Of a stretch of DNA of 17,425 nucleotides, positions 5,613 through 13,006 are shown piece by piece. How positions within the stretch are numbered: position 1 is the stretch's first letter; each line of letters begins with the position of its first letter. Source of the DNA: JADFMN01 sp964529975 (lineage in GTDB: Bacteria; Armatimonadota; Fimbriimonadia; Fimbriimonadales; Fimbriimonadaceae); assembly GCA_964529975.1 (NCBI GenBank), contig CAZGXW010000057.1, positions 1 to 17,425 of the forward strand. The letters run 5' to 3'. A program made the translations under genes and the position numbers. The notes below the pieces were generated by a model. The model searched no databases and was not told the DNA's origin. It saw nothing but the letters and a program-made list of their open reading frames with translations.

Positions 5613-5927
5613 ACGGCGCCCTCCCCTCTCCCTTGACACCCTCGCCATTTGAATCTTCATATTCGACTTTGGCCCAAAAGACCTACCATAGCGTCCAAAT
5701 CTTGACATCGTATGGTATATTGGGAATCCAAGCGAGAGAACCTTGAAAGTACCATAGTGGTCAGGACTTACACAAAGCACAGGACGCAACAAGCTCAAAA
5801 ACGGGAGAGAAACGGGAGAAACATGGACTCTAAAAACGGGAGAAAACGGGAAGAAAACGGGAAAGTCTAGGGCGCGCAAGGAAACGGAGCCTACACAGAC
5901 AAGCGTCGGTAGAATGTAACCATAACC
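5613..5927. promoter_or_regulatory. 315-bp gene-free stretch with phased repeats and promoter-like boxes
   Basis: The stretch is AT-richer than its surroundings. TACCATA occurs at 5684-5690 and 5750-5756 with its reverse complement TATGGTA at 5711-5717, an operator-like arrangement. TTGACA boxes lie at 5633-5638 and 5702-5707, and TATATT lies at 5716-5721, but only the first TTGACA has a possible -10 (CATATT, 19 nt on). Five AAACGGGA copies follow (own entry). TAGAAT at 5910-5915 stands 12 nt before the YceI start. A 15-codon frame (5823-5870, MDSKNGRKREENGKV) starts 5 nt after GGGAG but is made mostly of repeat sequence. No gene or structured RNA is recognised. Confidence 0.5.
5799..5862. 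repeat. Five AAACGGGA repeats at near-helical spacing
   Basis: Exact copies start at 5799, 5810, 5834, 5844 and 5855, with spacings of 11, 24, 10 and 11 nt. All face the same way, so a protein binding each would sit on nearly one face of the helix. The array ends 65 nt before the YceI start. It could be a regulator binding array or a simple expanded repeat. Confidence 0.7.
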
Positions 5928-6542
5928 ATGAAAGCCTTTTTGCTCATCCCTGTGCTTGTCCTCGGCACCGTCGGTAACAACGCCACCACCTTCAGCCTGA
6001 AGGATCCGAAGGGCGTCAACTCCATCCGGTTCACGCTCGATGCACGTTTCGAGCACATCCAGGGGTTCACCACCGCGATCGACGGAAACCTGGTCTTCGA
6101 CCCGACAGCCCCCGAAAAACTCAGCGGCAAAGCGACTGTCCAGGCAGGCAGCCTCAACGCCCACCACGCCAGCATCAGCGACCACATGAAGCAAGCGATG
6201 TGGCTCGACACGGCCAACTTTCCCACGATCACGTTTGAAGTCAAAAAGGTCGAGAACGTGAAGTCCGTCGATGGCGCGGACAAATCTTGGACGATGGACG
6301 TCACCGGCGACTTCACTTTGAAGGGCGTCACGAAGTCGGTCACGATCCCCGTGCGCATCGCGCACTATCCCGGCCAACTTGCGAAACGGAACCGCGTCGC
6401 AGGCGACCTGATGGCGATCCGCGGCAAGTTCACTTTTAACCGGCGGGACTTCGGTGTGAACGGTAACCAGACCGCTGACATCGTCGCCGACATGGTGGAC
6501 GTGGACTTCACCATCGCCGCATTCGCACCAGCGAGCCAGTGA
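5928..6542 (+). CDS. YceI-family secreted protein
   Basis: The 204-residue protein starts with a signal peptide (MKAFLLIPVLVLGTVG). The remainder fits YceI: an early FTLDARFEHIQGFTTAIDGNLVFD, a central NAHHASISDHMKQAMWLDTANFPTITFEVKKVE (split here only for description) and GDFTLKGVTKSVTIPVRI, ending with a FNRRDFGV segment and a final strand. YceI proteins form an elongated lipocalin-like barrel that binds long polyisoprenoid or amphiphilic lipids in the periplasm. Length is typical of the family. ATG 5928 follows TAGAAT by 12 nt. The stop overlaps the start of the next gene (TGATG), so the two are translated together. The upstream repeat array may regulate both. Confidence 0.9.
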   Translation: MKAFLLIPVLVLGTVGNNATTFSLKDPKGVNSIRFTLDARFEHIQGFTTAIDGNLVFDPTAPEKLSGKATVQAGSLNAHHASISDHMKQAMWLDTANFPTITFEVKKVENVKSVDGADKSWTMDVTGDFTLKGVTKSVTIPVRIAHYPGQLAKRNRVAGDLMAIRGKFTFNRRDFGVNGNQTADIVADMVDVDFTIAAFAPASQ

Positions 6543-7648
6543 TGGTCGCAACGTTCCTTTTGCTCGCGATCCAAGGTCAAAGGCCTGTCGAGGTCTCGGG
6601 CGGACTCGCTGCCAAGGCCGACCAACCGCAGATCGCGGTCGCACCCAGCGGCGACGTGTACGTCGCCTTTGGCTGCGAGAGCAAGTTGTACGTCTGCAAG
6701 TCGACCGACGACGGTTACACCTTCGGAACGCCGGTCGCGCTTCCCTTGCCCACCGAGCCCGCGTTTGAAGGCGGATCGGTCCCTAGCAAGATGCCACTCG
6801 GCATGAGGCGCGGACCGCGCATCGCCGCGAGCAAGGGCCGAGTGGTCGTCACGGCGATCTACGGAGCACAAGGCGGAGGAAAGGACGGCGACATCCTGGC
6901 CTGGCGCAGCGAGGACGATGGTAAGACCTGGAAAGGACCCGAAGAGGTCAACGACGTCGCTGGCGCGGCGCGCGAGGGCCTGCACGCACTTGGCGTGAAC
7001 GCGGAGGGCACCTTCATCGCAGCCTGGCTCGACCTTCGAGGCAAAGGCACGCAGGTCGTGGCTTCCTACTCCGCTAACGGGGGTCGGTCTTGGTCGAAGA
7101 ACGTGCTGGTGTACGCATCGCCCGACGGGTCGGTGTGCGAGTGCTGCCATCCCACGCTCGCCTTTGGACCGTTCAACGAGTGCGCCCTTATGTTTCGAAA
7201 CTCTCTGCGCGGCGACCGCGACATGTGGTTCGCGCTCTCGCCAGACGGCGGACGATCATGGGACCCGGGTGCGCGAAAGATCGGCACGCAGTCGTGGGCT
7301 ATCGCTGCCTGTCCTATGGACGGCGGCTCGGCGACGTTCGACGGTGGAGGGGGGCTCGTTTCCGTCTGGAGGTCTGGCGACAAACTGTACTACGCGCGCG
7401 GCGTAGCGTCGGTCGAACTCGCGATTGGTCGTAACCCCTGGATGGCTTGGTCCGGATCGACCCCGGTGTTCGTCTGGGAGACCGGACGAGGGGGCTCGGT
7501 GTACTTCCAATCTGGAACGACAGCGAGCAGCCGCGTGCGACTCACCGAGAACGGCACAGACCCTGTCGTCGTCACCACAAAGACGGCGACGATCGCGGCT
7601 TGGCGAGGGACCGGCAGCAGCCCAGGCGTCTTTGTCGCCCGGATGTAG
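6542..7648 (+). CDS. BNR/Asp-box beta-propeller protein, sialidase-like
   Basis: The 368-residue product has a short hydrophobic N-terminus (MVATFLLLAIQGQ), so it is probably exported. It carries four Asp-box motifs (S-x-D/N-x-G-x-x-W/F): STDDGYTF 54-61, SEDDGKTW 123-130, SANGGRSW 177-184 and SPDGGRSW 233-240. This indicates a six-bladed sialidase-type propeller. The Arg triad and nucleophilic Tyr of true sialidases cannot be assigned, so enzyme activity is not claimed. A CECC cluster (199-202, in VCECCHPT) plus other Cys may form disulphides or bind metal. ATG 6542 is chosen since TGATG overlaps the YceI stop; GTG 6539 is an alternative. Coupling to YceI suggests shared expression in the envelope. 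Confidence 0.8.
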   Translation: MVATFLLLAIQGQRPVEVSGGLAAKADQPQIAVAPSGDVYVAFGCESKLYVCKSTDDGYTFGTPVALPLPTEPAFEGGSVPSKMPLGMRRGPRIAASKGRVVVTAIYGAQGGGKDGDILAWRSEDDGKTWKGPEEVNDVAGAAREGLHALGVNAEGTFIAAWLDLRGKGTQVVASYSANGGRSWSKNVLVYASPDGSVCECCHPTLAFGPFNECALMFRNSLRGDRDMWFALSPDGGRSWDPGARKIGTQSWAIAACPMDGGSATFDGGGGLVSVWRSGDKLYYARGVASVELAIGRNPWMAWSGSTPVFVWETGRGGSVYFQSGTTASSRVRLTENGTDPVVVTTKTATIAAWRGTGSSPGVFVARM

Positions 7649-7725
7649 ACCGCGCTGTCCGGCCAAAACTGCACAATTGGTCGATCTCGGGAGAGCCTGG
7701 TTTGCGTCATGGAATCTAGAGGAGC

Positions 7726-7731
7726 CAGAAT
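7726..7731 (+). promoter_or_regulatory. Putative -10 hexamer for the zinc peptidase gene
   Basis: CAGAAT lies exactly 6 nt before ATG 7738; TTGCGT at 7702-7707 stands 18 nt upstream of it as a poor -35. The geometry copies that before gene 162. A leaderless transcript would result. Confidence 0.4.
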
Positions 7732-7737
7732 CGAGCG

Positions 7738-8556
7738 ATGATCGGAGCGTTGGCACTAGTAGTCCTTGGACTGCAGGATCCTGCCCCGCGCCCGTTCGTC
7801 CACTCCAAGACGACCGAGTACAAGCGCTACGAGATGAGCGGTTTCGTGGTCCTTGCCAGCCCCGCAGCGGTCCACGACAGAAAGGCCTGCGACGAAGCGC
7901 TCGGGTTGCTCTATGTCAAGTTGGCGGAAGTCAAGCGCATCCTTCCGCGAGCCGCCTACGAAAAACTCAGGGGGACAAAGATTTGGGTCGAGCGCGATAA
8001 TCCCGAACTCATCGGAGCGGCCTATCATCCGTCCGCCGAATGGCTGCGCATGAACGGGTTCAACAAGGACAAGGAGAAGGGCGTCGAGATCGGCAACATC
8101 CGCAACTTCGTCTCCTGGAACCAGACGACACAGCCGATGATGGTCGTCCACGAACTCGCACACGCGTATCACCACCAAGTGCTCGGATTCGACAACAAGA
8201 GGATCGACGGCGTGTTCCAAAGCGCTCTCGCTGCAAAGACCTACGAGAAGGTCTCATTCGTATCTGGTGGCGAGAGGCGGCACTACGCGCTAGAGAACGC
8301 GAAGGAGTTCTTTGCTGAAGCGTCGGAGGCATACTTCGGCTGCAACGACTTCTTTCCGTTCGACCGCAGGCAGTTGGCCGCGTTCGACAAGGAGACGTAT
8401 GCCATGCTCGCCGAGACCTGGGGGCTGCAAGCCGGCGAGTCGAAGGAGATCGGCTCGAGCGCGACGCCCGAGGTCTTGAAAGGCCTCGGAAGGTCCGTTA
8501 GTTCTTCGTCGGCAACGGCCACTGGTCCGCGATCGATTTGGCCTGTGACTCGCTAG
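7738..8556 (+). CDS. Secreted zinc metallopeptidase, lethal-factor-like
   Basis: The 272-residue protein begins with a short hydrophobic leader (MIGALALVVLGLQ). Its catalytic motif HELAH lies at 138-142, followed by Tyr184 and ENAKEFFAEASEAYF with Glu190 and Glu194. The pairing of HExxH with Y-x-x-x-x-x-EFFAE is the arrangement of the anthrax lethal factor C-terminal domain and related Pro-Pro endopeptidase-type (ATLF-like) peptidases, so I infer a gluzincin with Glu190 as third zinc ligand. Its likely role is cleavage of extracytoplasmic or extracellular protein. The last about 20 codons overlap the 3' end of the M61 gene on the other strand; the tail there is Ser/Thr-rich and lacks similarity to the domain, so it may be overprinted sequence. 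Confidence 0.75.
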   Translation: MIGALALVVLGLQDPAPRPFVHSKTTEYKRYEMSGFVVLASPAAVHDRKACDEALGLLYVKLAEVKRILPRAAYEKLRGTKIWVERDNPELIGAAYHPSAEWLRMNGFNKDKEKGVEIGNIRNFVSWNQTTQPMMVVHELAHAYHHQVLGFDNKRIDGVFQSALAAKTYEKVSFVSGGERRHYALENAKEFFAEASEAYFGCNDFFPFDRRQLAAFDKETYAMLAETWGLQAGESKEIGSSATPEVLKGLGRSVSSSSATATGPRSIWPVTR

Positions 8557-9985
8557 GCACAAACGCGATCTGCGAGACGCCGTCCCCTGGAACGAAACCG
8601 GCGACGGACTGGATCGGCTCGATCGGAACACGGACCGCCTGCATGACGCACGCGTCATAGATGTCGGCGAGGCGATCACCACCGTACTTGATGCAGAGTT
8701 CGCGGATTCGAGTCTCACTAAACCCCTTCGGACCTTTGCACTCGTTATAGAGGTCGCGGATGACATCGTCGAGGGAGTGCTTGCCACCAGAGTGTCCTCG
8801 AATCGCCAGGTCGAGCGCGAGTCCTACGACCTTTCCTTTGGTGTAGTAACTCATTCCTCCGTAGCCTTGGCTTCCTCTCACTTCCCACACGCGCTTGCTG
8901 CACTCGTCTGCGGAAACGCGCGTAAACGCGGTGCCGCGGTGCAGGCCGTTGAACGTTCCAGCCATGTTCTGCAAGAACGAGGCGCGTGTGTCGACGCCGC
9001 TCCGAACGGCTAGGACGTCCGCGTAATAGTCAGTCACTCCTTCGAGCCACCAGATTGCGCCGGTCATGGCGGGCCTGGTGTAGTCGAACGGGCCCAGCGG
9101 TTCGCTTCTGATGCGCTTGACGTTGAACGCATGGAAGTACTCGTGGAAGATGATTCCGGACGCCTGACCGGCCGTCGTTCGCGATCCAAGTCCGATCCGC
9201 GTGCAGTTGAGGTGCTCCAAGCCTCCACCTGGCCCTCCGAAGTCGAACAGAAAGACATAGCGGTCGTAGGGGAGTTCTCGAAAAAGCGAATTCGAAGACT
9301 CGATCACTTTCGTGCAGATTGCGGCGTATGCATCGAGGTCGGCGAACTGCGACTGGTTGAACGCTGCGACGGTGTGCGGTTTTCCTGCGACCACGAAGTC
9401 TTTCGTTCGCAAGGAGCGACTGACCACAAAGGGAGAGTCGATAAGAACGTCATAGTCCGGAGCGAGGTAGGTATGCCTGTTCGGAGGTGTTGCGGGCTTG
9501 TTGGGATCCTCGGGGAGCGCGATCGCGATGTTCTGGTCAGGCTCAGGGTCGAGGTGAAGGCGGTGCTTTTCGTTCGCGTGGCCAACGAACCATCCAAGCA
9601 CTCCCGGGCCTGAGACGAACATCTCGGCCTCCGTGACCCGAAGGTTGGGACTGAAGTTGCCGCGGCTTTCGTTGACCAGGTACTCGACCTTGTCGGCGCC
9701 TCCTTCAATAATCCATGCGTTGGGATCGGTCGACTTCTTGCCGGCCACTTCTTGTCCTCTCAAGAAGAACTTGACTTCGCTCAACCGATTCCCGTAGTTG
9801 AAGATCTCGTAGTCGCCGGGCGCCCACGCCGGCATGCGAAACTCCGTCGATGGCGAACTCACAGTGAGCGTGACCCTGGCCATTCTCAGTTCGGGGACGG
9901 GCTCGACCACATAATCCGCGCACAGCGCGATCAAAGGGAATCCGGCGAGAAGGAGAGCGGCGAGGCGACGCGTCACAGGGCGCAT
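8498..9985 (-). CDS. M61-family secreted metallopeptidase
   Basis: The 495-residue protein has a signal peptide (MRPVTRRLAALLLAGFPLIALCA). The N-terminal beta domain carries the M61 pattern WAPGDYEIFNYGN (54-66). The catalytic domain shows GGLEHLNCTRI (254-264), HEYFH at 281-285 and Glu315 in WWLEGVTDYYAD, which complete the zinc site of the glycyl aminopeptidase family. M61 enzymes remove N-terminal Gly or Ala residues. Most members are longer, about 580-620 residues, and end in a PDZ domain; here the C-terminus stops after the helical catalytic domain with no PDZ seen. It lies 42 nt downstream of carA on the same strand. It overlaps the converging zinc-peptidase gene by 59 nt. Confidence 0.9.
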   Translation of the reverse strand: MRPVTRRLAALLLAGFPLIALCADYVVEPVPELRMARVTLTVSSPSTEFRMPAWAPGDYEIFNYGNRLSEVKFFLRGQEVAGKKSTDPNAWIIEGGADKVEYLVNESRGNFSPNLRVTEAEMFVSGPGVLGWFVGHANEKHRLHLDPEPDQNIAIALPEDPNKPATPPNRHTYLAPDYDVLIDSPFVVSRSLRTKDFVVAGKPHTVAAFNQSQFADLDAYAAICTKVIESSNSLFRELPYDRYVFLFDFGGPGGGLEHLNCTRIGLGSRTTAGQASGIIFHEYFHAFNVKRIRSEPLGPFDYTRPAMTGAIWWLEGVTDYYADVLAVRSGVDTRASFLQNMAGTFNGLHRGTAFTRVSADECSKRVWEVRGSQGYGGMSYYTKGKVVGLALDLAIRGHSGGKHSLDDVIRDLYNECKGPKGFSETRIRELCIKYGGDRLADIYDACVMQAVRVPIEPIQSVAGFVPGDGVSQIAFVPSESQAKSIADQWPLPTKN

Positions 9986-10027
9986 GATATCAGATACGGT
10001 TTTGACGCGCGGCGCGCTCCCAGGGTT

Positions 10028-11134
10028 CTATTTCGCGCCCAGACGTTCGAGGAAGCGAACGAAGTGCTTCCTTGAGTCCCACGGGCCGGGAGCGGCTTCC
10101 GGGTGGTACTGGATCGACCAAGCGTCCTGGCCTTTGATCTCAATGCCCTCGACCGTGCCGTCGTTGACGTTGATCTGAGTCACCGTGGCGGCGGAGTTCG
10201 CAAGCGATTGTGGATCGACGGCGTATCCGTGGTTTTGGCTCGTGATGGTCACGGTTCCATCGGTCAGGTCTTTGACCGGGTGGTTCGATCCTCGGTGGCC
10301 GAACTTAAGCTTGTAAGTCTTGCCTCCGACGGCACGACAGAGCATTTGGTTTCCGAGGCAAATTCCGAAGAGCGGGCGTCGACCGATCAGGTTCTTGACC
10401 GTTTCGGTCACTTGGTCGAGTTGCTCCGGATCCCCCGGCCCAGGAGAGAGCAGGATCCCGTCCGGCTTGAGAGAGAGCACCTCGTCGGCGGTCGCGGTCG
10501 CAGGCAGGACGATGCTGCGCACATTGATCGCTGCAAACCTGCGGAGGATATTGAACTTGAGCCCGCAGTCGAGCGCGACGATGGTCGCCTTGTACTTGTC
10601 CTCGTTGTTGGGCTTGACGTCTTCTTTGCCTGCATAGCCCCAACCGTACGGTTTTTTCGTGGTTACTTGCAGAACGAAGTTCTGCTCGTCGTACGACTTG
10701 GCCTTCTTGAGTCTTGCTAGCGCCTTCTTGGGGTCTTCTGTGGTTATCGCTCCCATCGTAACGCCCGCGCTGCGGATGCGCTTGGTGAGCATGCGAGTGT
10801 CCACGCCCTGAATACCTACGATGTTGCGTTCCTTGAGCAACTGGTCGATGGTCTTCTTGTTCCGCCAATTGCTGGGGTGCTCGCAGGCCTCTCGGACAAT
10901 GATGCCTGTCGGCTGGATCCGTTCGGACTCGAAGTCGTCGTCGTTGATGCCGTAGTTGCCGATGAGCGGATAGGTGAAGAGGACGATCTGGCCCGCGTAA
11001 GAAGGGTCGGTGAGGATCTCCTGGTATCCGGTCATGCCGGTATTGAAGACCACCTCGCCGGTGGTGAGGCCCTCGGCGCCGAGGCGCCTGCCTTCGACCA
11101 CCGTGCCGTCTGCGAGTACGAGAGAGGCGGTCAC
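10028..11134 (-). CDS. carA: Carbamoyl-phosphate synthase small subunit
   Basis: This 368-residue glutaminase subunit hydrolyses glutamine and passes ammonia to the large subunit CarB, giving carbamoyl phosphate for pyrimidine and arginine synthesis. The N-terminal small-subunit domain (about 1-150) holds LADGTVVEGRRLGAEG and the FNTGMTGYQEILTDPSYAGQ segment (in parts, residues 30-49). The class I amidotransferase domain (about 183-365) has the nucleophile Cys259 in GICLGNQ and His344 and Glu346 in YHPEA. The length is normal. GTG 11134 is chosen since the LADG start matches the family and a TATAAT box stands 13 nt upstream. carB is not in the window. The gene faces away from parD across an 80-bp region. 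Confidence 0.97.
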   Translation of the reverse strand: MTASLVLADGTVVEGRRLGAEGLTTGEVVFNTGMTGYQEILTDPSYAGQIVLFTYPLIGNYGINDDDFESERIQPTGIIVREACEHPSNWRNKKTIDQLLKERNIVGIQGVDTRMLTKRIRSAGVTMGAITTEDPKKALARLKKAKSYDEQNFVLQVTTKKPYGWGYAGKEDVKPNNEDKYKATIVALDCGLKFNILRRFAAINVRSIVLPATATADEVLSLKPDGILLSPGPGDPEQLDQVTETVKNLIGRRPLFGICLGNQMLCRAVGGKTYKLKFGHRGSNHPVKDLTDGTVTITSQNHGYAVDPQSLANSAATVTQINVNDGTVEGIEIKGQDAWSIQYHPEAAPGPWDSRKHFVRFLERLGAK

Positions 11135-11147
11135 CAGGTCGGGGCTG

Positions 11148-11153
11148 ATTATA
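11148..11153 (-). promoter_or_regulatory. -10 box of carA
   Basis: On the minus strand a perfect TATAAT stands 13 nt before the GTG of carA, which predicts a leader of only about 6 nt. No good -35 match is visible 16-18 nt upstream. It lies 25 nt from the parD promoter, so binding at the parD operator could influence carA. Confidence 0.6.
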
Positions 11154-11178
11154 CGCCCTGCAACAAGGCGGGCCTGGG

Positions 11179-11208
11179 TTGGCAGATATTGGCAATATAT
11201 GGCATACT
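11179..11208 (+). promoter_or_regulatory. parDE promoter with 10-bp-phased operator
   Basis: TTGGCA (11179-11184) and CATACT (11203-11208) form -35 and -10 boxes with an 18-bp spacer. TGGCA recurs at exactly 10-bp steps (TTGGCA 11179, TTGGCA 11189, ATGGCA 11199). The spacer also contains the palindrome ATATTG-G-CAATAT (11186-11198). Such phasing is what ribbon-helix-helix antitoxins bind, so I infer autorepression. The -10 stands 6 nt before GTG 11215. Confidence 0.6.
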
Positions 11209-11214
11209 TTGACC

Positions 11215-11517
11215 GTGGCCAAGCCCAAAAAGCGGACGATGAACATCTCGCTGACTCCCGAACTCGCTGAGTTCGTCGAGCAGAAAGTGGCCTCAGGGAT
11301 GTACACGAGCAACAGTGAGGTCGTTCGGGAGGCCTTGCGCCGTTATGGCGATGCCGAGCCCCTGTTGATGCCCGGCGAGTTAGAACGCATTCGCGAGAAG
11401 TTGCGCGAGGCAGAAGAGGACATCGCAGCAGGTCACTATTCGACGAAGACGAACAAGGAGGTGTTCAACGAGGTGCTTGCACGGCTGAAGTCTGAAGGTG
11501 TTAAGATCAAGGAGTGA
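11215..11517 (+). CDS. parD: ParD-like ribbon-helix-helix antitoxin
   Basis: From GTG 11215 the protein has 100 residues; ATG 11239 (MNISLTPEL) is the start usual in the family and would also fit. Residues 9-45 form the ribbon-helix-helix domain: beta strand MNISLTPE, then helices LAEFVEQKVASGMY and NSEVVREALRRY. The family dimer binds operator DNA through the strand and represses its own operon. Residues 53-100 form an acidic, Glu/Lys-rich tail (ELERIREKLREAEEDI) that in ParD proteins wraps and blocks the ParE toxin. The stop overlaps the toxin start by 4 nt (GTGA), which ties their translation. GTG 11215 is preferred because the -10 lies only 6 nt upstream and would leave no leader. Confidence 0.88.
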   Translation: MAKPKKRTMNISLTPELAEFVEQKVASGMYTSNSEVVREALRRYGDAEPLLMPGELERIREKLREAEEDIAAGHYSTKTNKEVFNEVLARLKSEGVKIKE

Positions 11518-11813
11518 GCCTGCCCATTCGAAAGTCGCTCGCTTATGAGGCGGACGTTGAAAGTGTGGCACGTGACGGGTTAGTTCAGTTTGGGCCGCGG
11601 GTCATGTATTCATTCCAACGGAGACTCGACGATGTGGAAAGCCTTCTTGCATCATTCCCAAACCTGGGTTCAGTCTTCACAATCGACGAATACCACTCGT
11701 ATAGGAGGTTCCACCTCGATCCCTACACTATCTACTATCGCGTCGAAGAAGGCACATTGTTGCACCTAAGGATTGTTCGCCAAGAGCGAGACGTGAAGAA
11801 AGTCAAGGATTAG
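11514..11813 (+). CDS. parE: ParE/RelE-superfamily toxin
   Basis: The 99-residue protein reads through a helical hairpin (about 8-48, with Phe-Gln-Arg-Arg-Leu) into a small beta sheet with YRRFHLDPYTIYYRVEEGTL and LHLRIVRQERD at the end (about 62-92). This is the ParE pattern, ending in the conserved arginine-bearing strand. ParE toxins act on DNA gyrase; RelE relatives cut mRNA. The sequence favours ParE because of the paired ParD but does not prove the target. GTG 11514 overlaps the antitoxin stop. The gene's last 4 nt overlap the end of the malic enzyme gene on the other strand. No frameshift or stop is seen, so the pair appears intact. Confidence 0.85.
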   Translation: MSLPIRKSLAYEADVESVARDGLVQFGPRVMYSFQRRLDDVESLLASFPNLGSVFTIDEYHSYRRFHLDPYTIYYRVEEGTLLHLRIVRQERDVKKVKD

Positions 11814-12991
11814 ACAGGCATTTCGTGCCAAGCCTTTCTTGCGGCTTCGGCAATGCGCGGTGCGACGGACCTGTCCAGCGACGCGGGAAGGACTTTCTCG
11901 GGCGAAAGACCCTCGACGCCCTCCGCGAGCGCGTGAGCCGCAGCAATCTTCATGTGCTCCGTGATTCTGGTGGCCCCTGCGTCAAGTGCGCCGCGGAAGA
12001 TTCCTGGGAAAGCGAGGACGTTGTTGATTTGGTTCGGCAGGTCGCTGCGGCCAGTCCCGACAACAGAGGCACCGGCGGCGCGCGCCACATCGGGCATGAT
12101 CTCTGGCTTGGGGTTCGCGAGTGCGAACACGAACGGGTCCGGCGCCATCGACTTTATGTGGCCCTCGTTGAGCAGGTCGGCGACGGAGACACCGATGAAG
12201 ACGTCCGCGTTCCTGATCGCATCCTCCATAGAGCCAGTGTGGTCGTCGCGGTTCGTGTAGATAAGGAGCATCTTCTTTGCATTATTGAGGTCGGTGCGCT
12301 GGCGGCTGATGATGCCCTTAGTGTCGCAGACGAGGATGTCGCGCACGGGCACGCAGACGTCAGGGTTCTGGCCGACGCATCGGAGCAGTTTCGCAATGGC
12401 CGTCCCAGCGGCCCCGGCGCCATTGATCACTACGCGCAGGTCTTCTGGCTTCTTGCCGGTCACCTTGCACGCGTTGAGGAGGGCTGCAAGAAGGACGATG
12501 GCAGTGCCGTGCTGGTCGTCGTGGAACACGGGGATGCCAATGTCCTGGAGCGCGTCCTCGATCTCAAAGCACTTGGGAGCTGCGATGTCTTCCAAGTTGA
12601 TCCCTCCAAACGTGGGCGCGATCCTCTCCACAGTCTTGATGATCTCGAGGGGGTCTTTGGTGTCGAGCACGATGGGGAACGCGTCGATGTCTGCGAACTC
12701 TTTGAAGAGCACAGCCTTCCCTTCCATGACCGGAAGCGCGGCGAGCGGGCCGATGTCTCCAAGCCCGAGGACCGCAGAGCCGTCGGACACGACTGCGACC
12801 GTGTTCGCCTTGATCGTGAGCGTCTTTGCTTTCGACGGGTCTTGATGGATCGCTTCGCACACGGCTGCGACGCCCGGCGTGTACGCCGTGCTCAGGTCTG
12901 CCCTGTCCCTCAGAGGAAACTTTGATCGAACTTCGAGTTTGCCCTTGTGCTTCTCGTGCAGTTCGAGGGAGCGCGCGTCAAAGTCGGGCAT
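11810..12991 (-). CDS. NAD(P)-dependent malic enzyme, short form
   Basis: The enzyme oxidatively decarboxylates malate to pyruvate and CO2. At 393 residues it is the short bacterial form and lacks the phosphotransacetylase-like C-terminal domain of MaeB. Visible features are Tyr37 in AYTPGVA, VSDGSAVLGLGDIG (69-82), Lys92 in MEGKAVLF, metal ligands Glu134-Asp135 in INLEDI and Asp159 in HDDQHGT (158-163), and the Rossmann motif GAGAAG (191-196). The cofactor, NAD or NADP, cannot be decided by eye. It starts 15 nt after the stop of the upstream membrane-anchored gene, so they are probably co-transcribed. It converges on parE with a 4-nt overlap. Confidence 0.95.
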   Translation of the reverse strand: MPDFDARSLELHEKHKGKLEVRSKFPLRDRADLSTAYTPGVAAVCEAIHQDPSKAKTLTIKANTVAVVSDGSAVLGLGDIGPLAALPVMEGKAVLFKEFADIDAFPIVLDTKDPLEIIKTVERIAPTFGGINLEDIAAPKCFEIEDALQDIGIPVFHDDQHGTAIVLLAALLNACKVTGKKPEDLRVVINGAGAAGTAIAKLLRCVGQNPDVCVPVRDILVCDTKGIISRQRTDLNNAKKMLLIYTNRDDHTGSMEDAIRNADVFIGVSVADLLNEGHIKSMAPDPFVFALANPKPEIMPDVARAAGASVVGTGRSDLPNQINNVLAFPGIFRGALDAGATRITEHMKIAAAHALAEGVEGLSPEKVLPASLDRSVAPRIAEAARKAWHEMPV

Positions 12992-13006
12992 AGGCTAGTT
13001 TGGCAC

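Noticed and set aside
5702..5721. TTGACA and TATATT as one promoter
   Set aside because: The spacer is only 8 nt, too short for a sigma-70 type promoter.
5797..5866. CRISPR-like array
   Set aside because: Units are 8 bp with 2-16 nt gaps, far below CRISPR repeat and spacer lengths, and there are no cas genes.
5823..5870. 15-codon frame MDSKNGRKREENGKV with GGGAG upstream
   Set aside because: Both the ribosome-binding-like GGGAG and most of the codons are copies of the AAACGGGA repeat, so the frame is probably a by-product. Kept only as a note in the intergenic entry.
4182..6644. 820-codon open frame on the minus strand
   Set aside because: It runs antisense to the hydrolase and YceI genes, both with clear motifs and signal peptides, and crosses the intergenic repeat region. 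Its product is Arg/Val/His-rich with no domain, as expected from high-GC shadow frames.
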